DNA of 64,000 bases, taken from positions 3,293,501-3,357,500 of the forward strand of contig NZ_CP127173.1 of the NCBI RefSeq assembly GCF_030264295.1. The letters run 5' to 3'. Below are positions 22,276-31,741 of the stretch, one piece after another (the stretch's first letter is position 1; each line of letters opens with the position of its first letter). Under the pieces are notes generated by a model. The model was given only the letters and a program-made list of their open reading frames with translations. It did no database searches and was not told the DNA's origin. Source of the stretch: Amycolatopsis nalaikhensis (GTDB taxonomy: Bacteria; Actinomycetota; Actinomycetes; Mycobacteriales; Pseudonocardiaceae). A program made the position numbers and the translations under genes.

Positions 22276-22902
22276 ATGGGTGTCGCTGCTGACGAACGCC
22301 AGGCGTTGAGCTCGCTCTTCGAAGACCTCGGGCCCGACGCGCCCACTCTCTGCGAAGGCTGGACCACGCGGGACCTCGCCGCGCACCTCGTCGTGCGCGA
22401 ACACCGGCCCGACGCCGCGCCCGGGATCCTCGTACCCGCGCTCGCCGGGTACACGCAGAAGGTCCAGGACCGCTACGCCGCCAAGCCGTGGGCGAGTCTC
22501 GTCCAGCAGGTCCGGAACGGCCCGGCGAAGTTCTGGCCCACCGCCATCGGCCCGCTCGACGAGCTGACCAACACCGCCGAGTTCCTCGTCCACCACGAAG
22601 ACGTCCGGCGCGCGCAGCCCGGCTGGGCGCCGCGGCCCGCCGATCCCACCCGGGACGCCGCCGCCTGGCGGTCGGCGAAGCAGGCCGCGAAGCTGAACCT
22701 CCGCAAGGCGCCCGTCGGCGTCACCCTCAGGACGAACACCGGGCAGGAGGCCGCCGTCAAGACCGGGCCCGATCCGGTGACCATCGTCGGGGAGCCGGTG
22801 GACCTGCTGTTGTTCGTCTTCGGCCGCGACGCCGTCCACCTCGACTTCGAAGGCGACGCCGCCGCCGTCACGAAGCTGCAGTCGGTGAGCCGCGGCCTCT
22901 AA
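22276..22902 (+). CDS. TIGR03085-family metal-binding protein (DinB/mycothiol-type)
   Basis: A 208-residue protein of the DinB-like superfamily. The N-terminus reads LCEGWTTRDLAAHLVVREHRPD (about 26-47), the WxxxDLxAH motif with a putative metal histidine; FLVHHEDVRRAQ (near 109) supplies further histidines; the C-terminal part is the mycothiol-maleylpyruvate-isomerase-like domain. This TIGR03085 family is confined to actinobacteria and is thought to be mycothiol-linked. Substrate unknown. Confidence 0.85.
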   Translation: MGVAADERQALSSLFEDLGPDAPTLCEGWTTRDLAAHLVVREHRPDAAPGILVPALAGYTQKVQDRYAAKPWASLVQQVRNGPAKFWPTAIGPLDELTNTAEFLVHHEDVRRAQPGWAPRPADPTRDAAAWRSAKQAAKLNLRKAPVGVTLRTNTGQEAAVKTGPDPVTIVGEPVDLLLFVFGRDAVHLDFEGDAAAVTKLQSVSRGL

Positions 22903-22912
22903 GCTGCGCGGC

Positions 22913-23098
22913 ATGCCGATGATCAGCGTTGCCATGTTCCCGGGGCGCACCCCCGCCCAGAAGAGCGCTTTGGTCCGGGAGCTGACCGACGCGTTCATCC
23001 GCACCTGCGGCGGCAAGCCCGAAGGCGTCCAGGTGACGCTCGTCGAGATCGGCGCCGACCACTGGGCCACCGGCGGCGTCCTGCACTCCGACCGCTGA
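22913..23098 (+). CDS. 4-oxalocrotonate tautomerase-family protein
   Basis: A 61-residue tautomerase with the family's N-terminal proline (MPMISVAMFPGRT) that becomes the catalytic base after methionine removal, and the helix RTPAQKSALVRELTDAFIRT. The C-terminal half ends GVLHSDR. It starts 10 bases after the TIGR03085 stop and is probably cotranscribed. Confidence 0.85.
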   Translation: MPMISVAMFPGRTPAQKSALVRELTDAFIRTCGGKPEGVQVTLVEIGADHWATGGVLHSDR

Positions 23099-23134
23099 GC
23101 CGCCGGGAGACCGTCCGGCCTCCCGGCGGGTGCG

Positions 23135-24985
23135 TCAGCGCAGGCCGAGGGCTCGCAGCGCGAAGTGGACCTCGATCGACGTCTGCTTGATCGTCTCCGC
23201 GATCACCAGCGAGCCGTGGCCCGCGTCGTAGCGGTAGAACTCGTGGTGCAGGTCGCGGCCGGCGAGCCGGTCGAGGTAGTTCTCGATCTGGCGGATCGGG
23301 CAGCGCGGGTCGTTGTCGCCGGCCAGCACGAGCACCGGCGCCGTCACCGCGTCGACGTACGTGATCGGCGAGCACTCGCGGTACACCGCGGGCACCTCCT
23401 CCGGCGAGCCGCCGAAGAGCGCGCGGTCGAACGAGCGCAGCTGCTCCATCTCGTCCTCGTACGCCGCGATGTAGTCGGCCACGGGCACGCCCGCGACGCC
23501 CGCCGCCCAGCGCGTCGGCTGGGTGCCGAGCGCGAGCAGGGACAGGTAGCCGCCCCAGGACGCGCCGTTCACGACGCACTTCGCCGGGTCACTGAGTCCA
23601 CTTTGGACGGCCCAGTCGTGCACCGACGCGACGTCCTCCAGCTCGGTCAGCCCCGGCCGGCCCTCGATCGCGTCGCGCCAGGCCGAGCCGTAGCCGGTCG
23701 AGCCGCGGTAGTTGACCTCGACCACCGCGAACCCGGCGTCGAGCCAGGTCGCCCGGTACGCCGAGAAGCGGTCCTCGTCGGCGGCGTGCGGGCCGCCGTG
23801 CAGGGAGAACACCGTCGGCAGCGGGCCCTCCGGCGCGCCCGACGGCCGCGAGACCAGCGCGTGGATCCGCCCGCCGACGCCTTCGACGAACGCGTCGGTC
23901 ACCGGTTCCGACCCCGGCGCCCGCTCACCCGGCGGCTCGAGCAGCACCGAGTCGGCGCCGTCGGCCGTGCGCGCGCGGACCGCGGCGGGCTCGGCGGCGC
24001 TGGACCACGAGTACTCGACCGTGCCGTCCGGACGGACGCCCGCGCCGCCGATCCGCCCGGCCGGAGTGTCCACTGAGGACAACTCGGCCGTGTCGAGGTC
24101 GTAGCGGTACAACGAACTGCGGCCTTCGTGGAAGTGGACGACGAGCAGGGCGCGCGCGTCCGGGTACCAGCCCGCGACGACCTCGCCGGGCAGGTCGAGC
24201 TCGATCTCCGTTTCGGTGTCGGCGCGGACGTCCCAGACGAGCAGCTCCTCGCGGCCCCGGCGTTCGTGCAGCACCAGCAGGCGCTGATCGCCGGGCAGCG
24301 GGGAGAACTCGAGCGCGGACAGGCCCTTGCCCTCGCCGTCCCACTTCTCCGCGACCGTCCCGAACCCGTCGGTCGCCAGCACCCGCAGCGCGGGGTGGCG
24401 CGAGTCGCCGTGTTCGGAGTGCGAGATCGCGATCAGGGTCTCGTCGCGGGAGAGCGACGCGATGCCCGCGTCGTCCGGGTGGCTGTAGAAGCGGTGCGTC
24501 TCGCCGCCGATCCGGGCGAACAGCTCGCTGCCGTCGTCGGTCGAGATGCCGACGGCGACGAGCTTCGCGCCGATCTCCAGCCCGGCCGGGTAGCCGTCGT
24601 GGACGTCCGGGACGGCTTTCTCCGGCTTGCTGCCCTCGGTCGCGGCGAACGGCTCGCGCACCCACGAGCCGAACTCGTCGCCGTCGGTGTCGTCGAACCA
24701 CCAGATCCACTCGCCGTCGGGCGACGGCGTCGCGTGCAGGGTGCCGTTGGGCCGGTCGGTGACGCGGCGGTGCTCGTCCGTCGCGCGGTTCCAGGCGTAC
24801 ACCTCCCAGACCCCGCTGGCGTTCGAGACGTAGACGTTGGCGTCGGGGGCGTCGCGGGCCCACTCGGGGGTGGAGATGCGCGGGGCGTGGAAGCGGGCGC
24901 GCCAGCGGTTCTCGGCTTCGGCGTCGTCGAACAGCCGGTCCGGGACCACCGCGGGCGGATATTGGTTCGCTGACTGCGTGCTCAC
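23135..24985 (-). CDS. S9-family prolyl oligopeptidase / acylaminoacyl peptidase
   Basis: A 616-residue serine peptidase. Residues about 40-370 form WD40-like beta-propeller repeats; residues about 380-616 are the alpha/beta hydrolase domain with SLHGGPHA (oxyanion), GASWGGYLS (nucleophile serine near 470), GDNDPRCP (acid near 550) and AGHGS (histidine near 585). It should cleave short peptides. GTG 24985 has GAGGGG just before; the frame stays open to 25900 through the methyltransferase gene and tRNA, which cannot be coding. Its start region abuts the divergent methyltransferase. Confidence 0.9.
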   Translation of the reverse strand: MSTQSANQYPPAVVPDRLFDDAEAENRWRARFHAPRISTPEWARDAPDANVYVSNASGVWEVYAWNRATDEHRRVTDRPNGTLHATPSPDGEWIWWFDDTDGDEFGSWVREPFAATEGSKPEKAVPDVHDGYPAGLEIGAKLVAVGISTDDGSELFARIGGETHRFYSHPDDAGIASLSRDETLIAISHSEHGDSRHPALRVLATDGFGTVAEKWDGEGKGLSALEFSPLPGDQRLLVLHERRGREELLVWDVRADTETEIELDLPGEVVAGWYPDARALLVVHFHEGRSSLYRYDLDTAELSSVDTPAGRIGGAGVRPDGTVEYSWSSAAEPAAVRARTADGADSVLLEPPGERAPGSEPVTDAFVEGVGGRIHALVSRPSGAPEGPLPTVFSLHGGPHAADEDRFSAYRATWLDAGFAVVEVNYRGSTGYGSAWRDAIEGRPGLTELEDVASVHDWAVQSGLSDPAKCVVNGASWGGYLSLLALGTQPTRWAAGVAGVPVADYIAAYEDEMEQLRSFDRALFGGSPEEVPAVYRECSPITYVDAVTAPVLVLAGDNDPRCPIRQIENYLDRLAGRDLHHEFYRYDAGHGSLVIAETIKQTSIEVHFALRALGLR

Positions 24986-25015
24986 CCCTCGATCCTGCCA
25001 CCTTCTGGCCGTACT

Positions 25016-25789
25016 GTGTGCGGGGTGCTGGAGGGTTACGCGCCGGGCTACGGGCGAGACGTGGTTTCCATGCTGTCCGCGCGCACGGCCGCGGAGCGCG
25101 CGACGTTCGCGCAGTCCCTGTTCGGGCCGGGGATGTGGGTGGTCGACCTCGGCTGCGGACCCGGCTCGATCACGCTGGGACTGGCGGCGGAGTCCCGGGT
25201 GACGGGCGTCGACCGCGACGCGGGACAGCTGGCGCAGGCGCGCGCGGCCGCCCGCCGCGCCGGAAGGTCCACAGTGGACTTCGTGGTGGCGTCGGCGTAC
25301 GACCTGCCGTTCGCCTCCGGCAGCGTGGATGTGGCGTTTTCGCACGCGTTGTTCGAGCACTTGTCCCGTCCGCTGGACGCCTTGGCCGAACTGCGCCGGG
25401 TGCTGAGACCCGGTGGCAAGCTGGCGCTGTCCACTTCGGACTGGAGCAAGGCCCGCCTCCGCCCGAAGACGGCGAACGTCGACGCGGCGCTGAGAGGCCA
25501 CCACCTGCTGCGCCGCCGCGCGGGCGGCGACCCGTTCGCGGGCGGCAAGACGGCCGAGCTCTGCGCGGCGGCGGGCTTCACGGAGGTGGTCGCGCGGGCC
25601 CGCTACCGCTCGGACATGACCTACCGCGACCTGGCGAAGTACGTGGAGACGCGGCTGGAAGAGGCGATCGCGGAGCCGGGCCGGGACCGCGACCAGCTGG
25701 CGAGCGCGGCGCGTTCGGCGTGGACGTGGGCGAGAAGCGGTGACGGCGACTTCAGCCAGTGCTGGGTCGAGGTGACGGCGACCCGCTGA
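25016..25789 (+). CDS. Class I SAM-dependent methyltransferase
   Basis: A 257-residue methyltransferase (or 254 from GTG 25025). Motif I WVVDLGCGPGS (about 41-51) binds S-adenosylmethionine, GVDRDAGQ is the acidic loop, DLPFASGSVDVAFSHALFEHL (about 97-117) is motif II/III of the Methyltransf_11 family. Substrate unknown. The divergent start lies only 30 bases from the S9 peptidase start, so the promoters overlap or the gene is leaderless. Confidence 0.88.
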   Translation: MCGVLEGYAPGYGRDVVSMLSARTAAERATFAQSLFGPGMWVVDLGCGPGSITLGLAAESRVTGVDRDAGQLAQARAAARRAGRSTVDFVVASAYDLPFASGSVDVAFSHALFEHLSRPLDALAELRRVLRPGGKLALSTSDWSKARLRPKTANVDAALRGHHLLRRRAGGDPFAGGKTAELCAAAGFTEVVARARYRSDMTYRDLAKYVETRLEEAIAEPGRDRDQLASAARSAWTWARSGDGDFSQCWVEVTATR

Positions 25790-25795
25790 AACCAG

Positions 25796-25825
25796 AAGAG
25801 CCGGTGTCCGAGGACACCGGCTCTT
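25796..25825. terminator. Perfect 14-bp bidirectional terminator
   Basis: AAGAGCCGGTGTCC (25796-25809) and GGACACCGGCTCTT (25812-25825) with a GA loop, placed between the methyltransferase stop and the 3' end of the tRNA gene on the other strand; it can serve both. Confidence 0.9.
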
Positions 25826-25830
25826 GCTCG

Positions 25831-25904
25831 TCGGGGTGGCGGGATTTGAACCCACGACCTCCTCGACCCGAACGAGGCACGCTACCAAGCTGCGCCACAC
25901 CCCG
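25831..25904 (-). tRNA. tRNA-Pro (anticodon CGG)
   Basis: The minus strand folds as a cloverleaf: acceptor CGGGGTG/CACCCCG, D-arm GCGCAGCTTGGTAGCGC, anticodon arm CCTCG-TTCGGGT-CGAGG giving anticodon CGG, and T-arm GTGGGTTCAAATCCCGC. The discriminator base is A as expected for proline. CCA is not encoded. A terminator follows at 25796-25825. Confidence 0.97.
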
Positions 25905-25933
25905 AGGTACTGCTTAACGGGTCGTGGAGAAGT

Positions 25934-26914
25934 CTAGCGGACGCTGTCGCGGGCTTTACGGGGGGCCGACTTACGGGGCTCCGACGACCCCGATCCGCGC
26001 GGGACCAGCGTCAACAGGCTCGCCTCGGGCGGGCAGGCGAACCGAGCCGGTGCCCACGGCGACGTCCCCAATCCGGCCGAGACGTGCAGCCACATGTGGG
26101 CGCCCCAGCGCGAGGCACCGCGGGCACGGCTGCGATCCAGGTCACAGTTGGTGACGATCGCGCCGTAGCCCGGGAGCCGGAGCTGGCCGCCGTGGGTGTG
26201 GCCCGCCAGGACGAGGTCGTAACCGTCCGTGGCGAACGTGTCGAGGACCCGCGGCTCCGGCGAGTGCGTGACGCCGATGCGGACCGCCGCGCCGCTGTCC
26301 GCCGGGCCCGCGATGTCCGGGTAGCGGTCGCGGCGCAGGTGCGGGTCGTCGACGCCGGCCGCGAACACCCGCTGCCCGGCGACGTCGATCGTGCGCCGGA
26401 CGTGCGTCAGGTCGGTCCAGCCGTGCTCGACGAACGCCGCGCGCAGGTCGCGCCACGGCAGCTGGACGCCGTGGATGCGCTTCTTCTTGCCCTTCGGCAT
26501 CAGGTACCGCGCGGGGTTCTTCGGCTTGGGCGCGTAGTAGTCGTTGCTGCCGAAGACGAACACGCCGGGGCGGTCGAGCAGCGGGCCCAGCGCGCGCAGC
26601 ACTGAGGGGACGGCCGTGCGGTGCGAGAGGTTGTCGCCGGTGTTGACGACGAGGTCCGGGTTCAGCTCGTCGAGCGCGGCGACCCAGCGCTGCTTGCTGT
26701 GGTGGCCGGGCAGCATGTGCAGGTCCGAAACGTGCAGGATGGTGAACGGCCGCGACCCGGGCGCCAGCACCGGGAGTTCGGCGGTGCGGAGGGTCCAGCG
26801 GCGGCGTTCGATCCCGACGGCGTAACCGAGGGTCGCGACGCCGAGCGCCACCGTCCCCGCGGCGAGGCGCTTCGCCGTCGCCCCCGACGTGCTTGTGTTA
26901 CTGAGCGTGCTCAC
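25934..26914 (-). CDS. Membrane-anchored metallophosphoesterase
   Basis: A 326-residue calcineurin-like phosphoesterase. An N-terminal hydrophobic helix (about 16-34) anchors it; metal-binding motifs follow in order: HVSDLHMLPGH (about 61-71), NTGDNLSH (about 91-98), GSNDYY, GVTHSPEP, and AGHTHGGQ (near 240). The C-terminal tail is basic. This is the YkuE/UDP-diacylglucosamine hydrolase-like class. It occupies the place of Rv3683 next to the ponA2 homologue. GTG start with AGT/GTG context. Confidence 0.9.
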   Translation of the reverse strand: MSTLSNTSTSGATAKRLAAGTVALGVATLGYAVGIERRRWTLRTAELPVLAPGSRPFTILHVSDLHMLPGHHSKQRWVAALDELNPDLVVNTGDNLSHRTAVPSVLRALGPLLDRPGVFVFGSNDYYAPKPKNPARYLMPKGKKKRIHGVQLPWRDLRAAFVEHGWTDLTHVRRTIDVAGQRVFAAGVDDPHLRRDRYPDIAGPADSGAAVRIGVTHSPEPRVLDTFATDGYDLVLAGHTHGGQLRLPGYGAIVTNCDLDRSRARGASRWGAHMWLHVSAGLGTSPWAPARFACPPEASLLTLVPRGSGSSEPRKSAPRKARDSVR

Positions 26915-27033
26915 GAAGTCCAGGATACGTGCTCAACAGTTGGATGACTTCGCCGCCGTTACGGGGAACCTGCGACATAGCATCTGCGTCGGCCCGACTG
27001 ACGGGAAACGAGCCGGGGGGCTTGGGGAGAACG

Positions 27034-28746
27034 ATGGAGCAGTTCGGGCCGTACCGGATCGAAGGCCTGCTCGGCCGCGGTGGCATGGGGGAGGTCCACC
27101 GCGCCTACGACACCGCGCACGACCGGATCGTCGCGCTGAAGCTGTTGTCCGAGCCGTTCATCGCGGACGAGGCGTTCCGCGCGCGGTTCCGCCGCGAGTC
27201 GCAGATCGTCGCGCGGCTGCGGGAGCCGCACGTGATCCCGATCCACGCCTACGGCGAGATCGACGGCCGCCTGTACCTCGACATGCGGCTCGTCGAAGGC
27301 CGTGACCTGAAAGAACTCCTGGCCGACGGGCCCCTCGACCCGGCGCGGGCGGCCGGGATCGTCGAGCAAGTGGCGGGCGCGCTCGACGCGGCGCACGCGG
27401 ACGGCCTGGTGCACCGGGACGTCAAGCCGTCCAACGTGCTCGTGACGAGCGCCGACTTCGTGTACCTCGTGGACTTCGGCATCGCGCGCTCGATGACCGC
27501 CGAGGGGACGTCGATCACCGGCACCGGCAACGTGATCGGCACGCTCGACTACATGGCGCCGGAACGCTTCGGCGACGCCCCGATCACCGGCCTCGTCGAC
27601 GTCTACGCGCTGGCGTGCGTGTTCTTCGAGTGCCTCACCGGGCGGCGCCCCTTCCTCGCCGAGGGAGCGGCGGCGCAGATGGGCGCGCACCTGACCGCGC
27701 CACCGCCGTCGCCGTCGCAGGTGCGGCCGGGCCTGCCACCGGCGCTGGACGCGGTGGTGGCCCGAGGGATGGCGAAGGACCCGGCCGACCGCTACCTGAC
27801 GGCGGCCGCGTTCGCCGAAGCCGTCCGCGCGGCGCTCACCGCGCCGGCGCCGCCGATCCCGACGTGGCAGAAGACGTTGCCGGGCCCGGTGCTGTCGCCG
27901 CCGATGACGCCGCCGCGCCCGATGCCGGTGCCGACGATGCTGAACGCCGGTCCGCCGACCGGGACGTACGCCGGCCCGCCGCGGCCGTACACGGGGCCGT
28001 CCGGCAAGGTCGCGCCCGCCGCGTCGCCGCCACCGCGGTCGCAGCGGAACCGGTGGATCGCGCTGTGCGCCGCGCTGGCGGGCGTCGTCGTGGTCGCGCT
28101 GCTGGTCACGTACCTGGTGACGCGGGACAAGACGCAGTCGGCCGGGCCGGGCCCGGTCACGCCGCCGCCGACCACGTCGCCGTCGCCATCACAGTCGCCG
28201 TCGCCGGAGACGACCGCGCCACCGTCCACTTCGGAATCGAAGCCCGCACACGACGAGAAGCTCTACGCCGCGCTTCCCGCCGTCTACAAGCAATACACGT
28301 GCGAGGACGCCGAGGTACCGCCCGGGGCGGCCGCGGCGGTCGAGTGCGGGGAATCGAACGTCGGGGACGTGAAAGCGGGCAACGTGGTGTTCCCGCACCC
28401 GACGGGCGCGAGGTTCCTGCGCTTCGCCGACGCGGCGGCGATGGACAAGTGGTTCCAGGACATCGTCAAGAGCCAGGGCCTCACCCGCAACGACGCCCAA
28501 GGCGCTTGCCGCCCGCTCAAGGTGCCGAAGATCTGGGGCACCTACTACCGCGCCGAGACCCCCGCGCCCGTGCCCGGCGACTACCTGACGTGCTTCCTCG
28601 GCGACCCGGCCCAGCTCGTGTGGACGGACGCGAAGAAGCTGGTGGGCGGGGTCCTGCTGTCCACGAAGGTCACCGACAACGACAAGCTCGACCAGCTGTA
28701 CTACTGGTGGAACATGGAGATCCTCTCGGATCTGCCCGGAAACTGA
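27034..28746 (+). CDS. Membrane Ser/Thr protein kinase (PknB type)
   Basis: A 570-residue receptor kinase. The kinase domain (about 7-270) shows GRGGMGEV (glycine loop), VALKLL (ATP lysine), HRDVKPSN near 127, DFGIARS near 147 and the GTLDYMAPE activation segment with threonines TSITGTGN. A proline-rich juxtamembrane linker (270-335) leads to one helix (about 341-363) and an external Ser/Pro/Thr stalk plus a C-terminal domain of about 150 residues with four cysteines, not PASTA. ATG 27034 follows GGGGAGA. It converges on the class A PBP gene, four bases apart, suggesting but not proving a cell-wall role. Confidence 0.93.
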   Translation: MEQFGPYRIEGLLGRGGMGEVHRAYDTAHDRIVALKLLSEPFIADEAFRARFRRESQIVARLREPHVIPIHAYGEIDGRLYLDMRLVEGRDLKELLADGPLDPARAAGIVEQVAGALDAAHADGLVHRDVKPSNVLVTSADFVYLVDFGIARSMTAEGTSITGTGNVIGTLDYMAPERFGDAPITGLVDVYALACVFFECLTGRRPFLAEGAAAQMGAHLTAPPPSPSQVRPGLPPALDAVVARGMAKDPADRYLTAAAFAEAVRAALTAPAPPIPTWQKTLPGPVLSPPMTPPRPMPVPTMLNAGPPTGTYAGPPRPYTGPSGKVAPAASPPPRSQRNRWIALCAALAGVVVVALLVTYLVTRDKTQSAGPGPVTPPPTTSPSPSQSPSPETTAPPSTSESKPAHDEKLYAALPAVYKQYTCEDAEVPPGAAAAVECGESNVGDVKAGNVVFPHPTGARFLRFADAAAMDKWFQDIVKSQGLTRNDAQGACRPLKVPKIWGTYYRAETPAPVPGDYLTCFLGDPAQLVWTDAKKLVGGVLLSTKVTDNDKLDQLYYWWNMEILSDLPGN

Positions 28747-28750
28747 ACGG

Positions 28751-30925
28751 TCAGCGCGGACCGCCGCCCATGTACTGCGGGTCCGGTTGCGGGAGCGGCA
28801 ACACCGGCTGGCTCGCGTCCATGATGTTCTTCATCGCGCCGAACCACGTGCGGGCCGGTGCCTTGCCACCGAAGATGTTGCCGCTGCCGCACACCCGGAC
28901 GTTGCCCGGGCCCGCGTCGCAGATACCGCCCTGGCCGCCGCCGAACTTGAACGTCATCGCCGCGCCCGCGAGCTGCGGGGTGCCGCCGACGAACGTCGCC
29001 GAGACGTTGCCCTGCGTCGTGCCCGTCTTGCCGATCATCGGCCGGTTCCAGCCGACCGCGCTCGCCGCGCCCGCCGACGTGCCGCCCGGCTGGTCGTCCT
29101 TGCTCATGCCGACCGCGAGGGTGTTCGCCAACGCCTCGGGCACCGCCTGCTCGCACGCGGCTTCCTTGACCGGCACCGGCGCGCCGTTGCGGTCGGTCAC
29201 CGCGGCGATCGGCGTCGGCGGGCACCAGACGCCGCCGGACAGGATCGTCGCCGCCACGTTGCCCAGCTCCAGGCCGCTCAGCGGGGAGAAGCCCAGGGTG
29301 AACGCGCCGTAGCCGGGGTTGTTGCCGCGCGGGCCGTAGAGCTCGGCCTGGCTCAGGCGCTTGTTCTCCGACTCGGCCTTCGGGTCGACCGTGCCGCCAC
29401 CGGCGTTGCTCGCCATCGTGTCGCGCATGCCGAGCCGCTTGGCCATGTCGATGCCGGGCGCGGTGCTGCCGAGCCGGTCTTCGAGCTCGACGAACGCGGT
29501 GTTCGGCGACGTCGCGAGCGCGGTCTGCAGGGTCGCGCCCTGCGCGATCCGGCTGTAGTCACCGGCGTTGCCGACGCAGTACCAGCGCGAGCGCAGCGGC
29601 GGCCCGGTCGGCGGGCAGCTGTTGCCGCCACCGGTGAACACGTGCGACACGTAGGTGTCCGGCACCTGGACCGGCGAGAAGATCCCGGCCACGCCCTTTT
29701 CCATCGCCGCGGCCGAGGTGAAGATCTTGTACGTCGACCCGGCGCCACCGGTGTTGTAGACACCCGTGGGCAGCGCGTACGTCGTCTGGCCCGCGTCCTG
29801 GTCCTGGCCGTAGTCGCGGTTCGACGCCAGCGCGACCACTTCGTGCCGGTTCTTCCCCGGTTTCACCAGGGACAACGTGTTCGCCACGTACGGCTGGGTC
29901 TTCTTGACCTGCGCCTCCGCCGAGACCTTCGCCTCGTGGTTGGCGCGCTCGTCCAGCGTGCTCTTGATCGTGTAGCCGCCGGTGTAGAGCTGGTCCTTGG
30001 TCATCCCCGACTTGAGCAGGTAGTCCTCGACGTACTGGCAGAAGAACCCGGCCTCCGGGCCCGCGCCGATGCAGTTGGCGGGCGGCTTGGCCGGGAAGTC
30101 CGGGACGACGCCCAGCGGCTCGCCCTTGAAGCGCTCGGCGTCGGCCTTGGCCAGCTTCTTGTTCTCCACCATCCGGTCGAGCACCAGGTTGCGGCGCGCG
30201 GTGGCCTTGTCGGCGTGCTTCCACGGGTCGTTGTTGATCGGGTTGTTCACCAGGCCGGCCAGCAGCGCGGCCTGCGGCACGGTGAGCTTCTCCGGCGTGG
30301 TGTTGAAGTAGGCGTGCGCGGCGGCGCCGATCCCGTAGATCTGGCGGGAGAACTCGACGATGTTCAGGTAGCCGGCGAGGATCTGCTGCTTGGTCAGCTT
30401 GGTCTCGAGCTGGATCGCGATCCGCGCTTCCTTGAGCTTGCGGGCGATCGACTGCTCCTGGGCCTTCTTCTGACCGACCTGGTCGCCCCGGTAGACGACG
30501 TTGATCAGGTAGTTCTTCACGTACTGCTGGGTCAGCGTCGAGGCACCCTGGGTGTCGGCGCCGGTGCTGTTGCTGACGGCGGCGCGCAGCGTGCCCTGCC
30601 AGTCGACGCCGTGGTGCTCGTAGAACCGCTTGTCCTCGACCGAGACCAGCGCCCACTTCATGGCTTCGTTGATCTGGTTCTCGTTGATCGGGAGCCGGTA
30701 CTGGTCGTACAGGGTCGCGATCGGCTTGCCGGTGCTGTCGGTGACCGTGGTGACCAGCGGCGGCGGGATGTCGGCGAGGTCGGACGAGGTCTTCTCCACC
30801 GTCTCGCTGGCCTGGTTGGACATGACGCCGGCGGCCCCCACCACCGGGAAGAGCATGCCGGCGACGAGCACCCCCGCGAGCAGACAGAGGCCGATGAGCT
30901 TGAACAAACCATCCGCTTTTCGCAC
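28751..30925 (-). CDS. ponA2: Class A penicillin-binding protein (ponA2-like)
   Basis: A 724-residue bifunctional peptidoglycan synthase. After one N-terminal membrane helix (about 8-30), the GT51 glycosyltransferase domain shows EDKRFYEHHGVD (near 98) and GASTLTQQYVKN (near 128). The transpeptidase domain has STYKIF (serine near 397), SPNTAF and KTGTTQG (near 632). PonA2 of mycobacteria carries a C-terminal PASTA domain; here the tail after about 690 is short and proline-rich, so PASTA seems absent. Placement next to a whiB4-like gene and the ArsA-like pair matches Rv3682-Rv3679. Confidence 0.94.
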   Translation of the reverse strand: MRKADGLFKLIGLCLLAGVLVAGMLFPVVGAAGVMSNQASETVEKTSSDLADIPPPLVTTVTDSTGKPIATLYDQYRLPINENQINEAMKWALVSVEDKRFYEHHGVDWQGTLRAAVSNSTGADTQGASTLTQQYVKNYLINVVYRGDQVGQKKAQEQSIARKLKEARIAIQLETKLTKQQILAGYLNIVEFSRQIYGIGAAAHAYFNTTPEKLTVPQAALLAGLVNNPINNDPWKHADKATARRNLVLDRMVENKKLAKADAERFKGEPLGVVPDFPAKPPANCIGAGPEAGFFCQYVEDYLLKSGMTKDQLYTGGYTIKSTLDERANHEAKVSAEAQVKKTQPYVANTLSLVKPGKNRHEVVALASNRDYGQDQDAGQTTYALPTGVYNTGGAGSTYKIFTSAAAMEKGVAGIFSPVQVPDTYVSHVFTGGGNSCPPTGPPLRSRWYCVGNAGDYSRIAQGATLQTALATSPNTAFVELEDRLGSTAPGIDMAKRLGMRDTMASNAGGGTVDPKAESENKRLSQAELYGPRGNNPGYGAFTLGFSPLSGLELGNVAATILSGGVWCPPTPIAAVTDRNGAPVPVKEAACEQAVPEALANTLAVGMSKDDQPGGTSAGAASAVGWNRPMIGKTGTTQGNVSATFVGGTPQLAGAAMTFKFGGGQGGICDAGPGNVRVCGSGNIFGGKAPARTWFGAMKNIMDASQPVLPLPQPDPQYMGGGPR

Positions 30926-31269
30926 GAGGGCCAGGCTACCCGGGGCGGGTCAGGTCCCGGTGACGCCGTGTCTCCAAAGGTGTGAATTCAGTGACAAAAC
31001 CGACCCCCTTCGGTGACATCTGGTAACGGAAGGCATTCTAGGTCTCGACGGGGGGAACCGAGGGCCCCTACAGTCCGTCAACGTCTCACGAAGAAAAGCC
31101 GACGGATGGATCAACGCGGGTGGGAGCTCGCCTGGTCCGTTCGGCGGCACCGGCACCGGGGAGGTGCCCGGGTAACCGACGTGAGCAGAGGGAGACACGC
31201 TCGCGGGGGCAGGGAGCGCAGTGCCTTTCCCCGCTGGTGCGTCGATCACCAGGGTAGGGAGCTGGGGGT
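30926..31269. promoter_or_regulatory. Divergent promoter region of ponA2 and whiB4-like gene
   Basis: 344 bases with no convincing gene. Multiple short inverted repeats (for example GGCACC/GGTGCC around 31147-31168) and a good ribosome site GGGAG before 31270 are visible. It must hold both promoters and a long leader of the whiB gene. Confidence 0.45.
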
Positions 31270-31566
31270 ATGGAAACCAACCAGTCGAGCTGGCGAATCA
31301 ACGCGTCCTGCCGGGACGCCGATCCGGACGGCCTGTTCGTCCGGGGTGCGGAGCAGAACCGGGCCAAAGCGGTCTGCATGGGCTGCCCGGTCCGCACCGA
31401 ATGCCTCGCCGAAGCACTCGACGGCCGGATCAACTTCGGCGTCTGGGGAGGCATGACCGAACGGGAGCGGCGCGCGCTGCTGCGCCGCCGCCCCGACGTG
31501 GTGAGCTGGGCGGACCTGCTCGAGGCGGCCAAGCGCGACGCCGAGGAGCGGGTCTCGGTCGGCTGA
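31270..31566 (+). CDS. whiB4: WhiB-family iron-sulfur regulator (WhiB4-like)
   Basis: A 98-residue WhiB protein. Four cysteines at 14, 36, 39 and 45 (C-x21-C-x2-C-x5-C) would hold a [4Fe-4S] cluster; GVWGG at 57-61 is the conserved turn, followed by a basic helix RERRALLRRRP for DNA contact. WhiB4 of M. tuberculosis is an oxygen- and redox-responsive regulator. The gene lies between ponA2 and the ArsA-like pair as in that organism, which supports the assignment. Confidence 0.9.
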   Translation: METNQSSWRINASCRDADPDGLFVRGAEQNRAKAVCMGCPVRTECLAEALDGRINFGVWGGMTERERRALLRRRPDVVSWADLLEAAKRDAEERVSVG

Positions 31567-31638
31567 ACGGATGTGGGTGGCGCGGCCCTGCCGGCGCGCC
31601 GCCCACGACGCTCAGCCACCTGCGGGACGCCGCCGCCG

Positions 31639-31727
31639 GGCGGGCTGAAGGGGACGTTCATCGCATCTGATGAGCTGAAGGGCGCCTTCAACGCATCAGA
31701 TGCGACGAAAGGACCCTTCAGCCCGCC
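31639..31727. repeat. Nested palindromic repeat unit, copy 1
   Basis: Outer arms GGCGGGCTGAAGGG (31639-31652) and CCCTTCAGCCCGCC (31714-31727) enclose a second pair TCGCATCTGATG / CATCAGATGCGA and an inner TGAAGG-GCG-CCTTCA. The reverse complement of this unit shares long blocks with 60354-60441, so it is a dispersed repeat. It lies between the whiB4-like gene and the convergent ATPase gene and may also act as a terminator. Confidence 0.85.
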
Positions 31728-31741
31728 TCGGCCGGGGCAGC

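Noticed and set aside
20414..22309. A 631-codon plus-strand frame from gadB into the flavoenzyme
   Set aside because: It is out of frame with gadB and antisense to the next gene.
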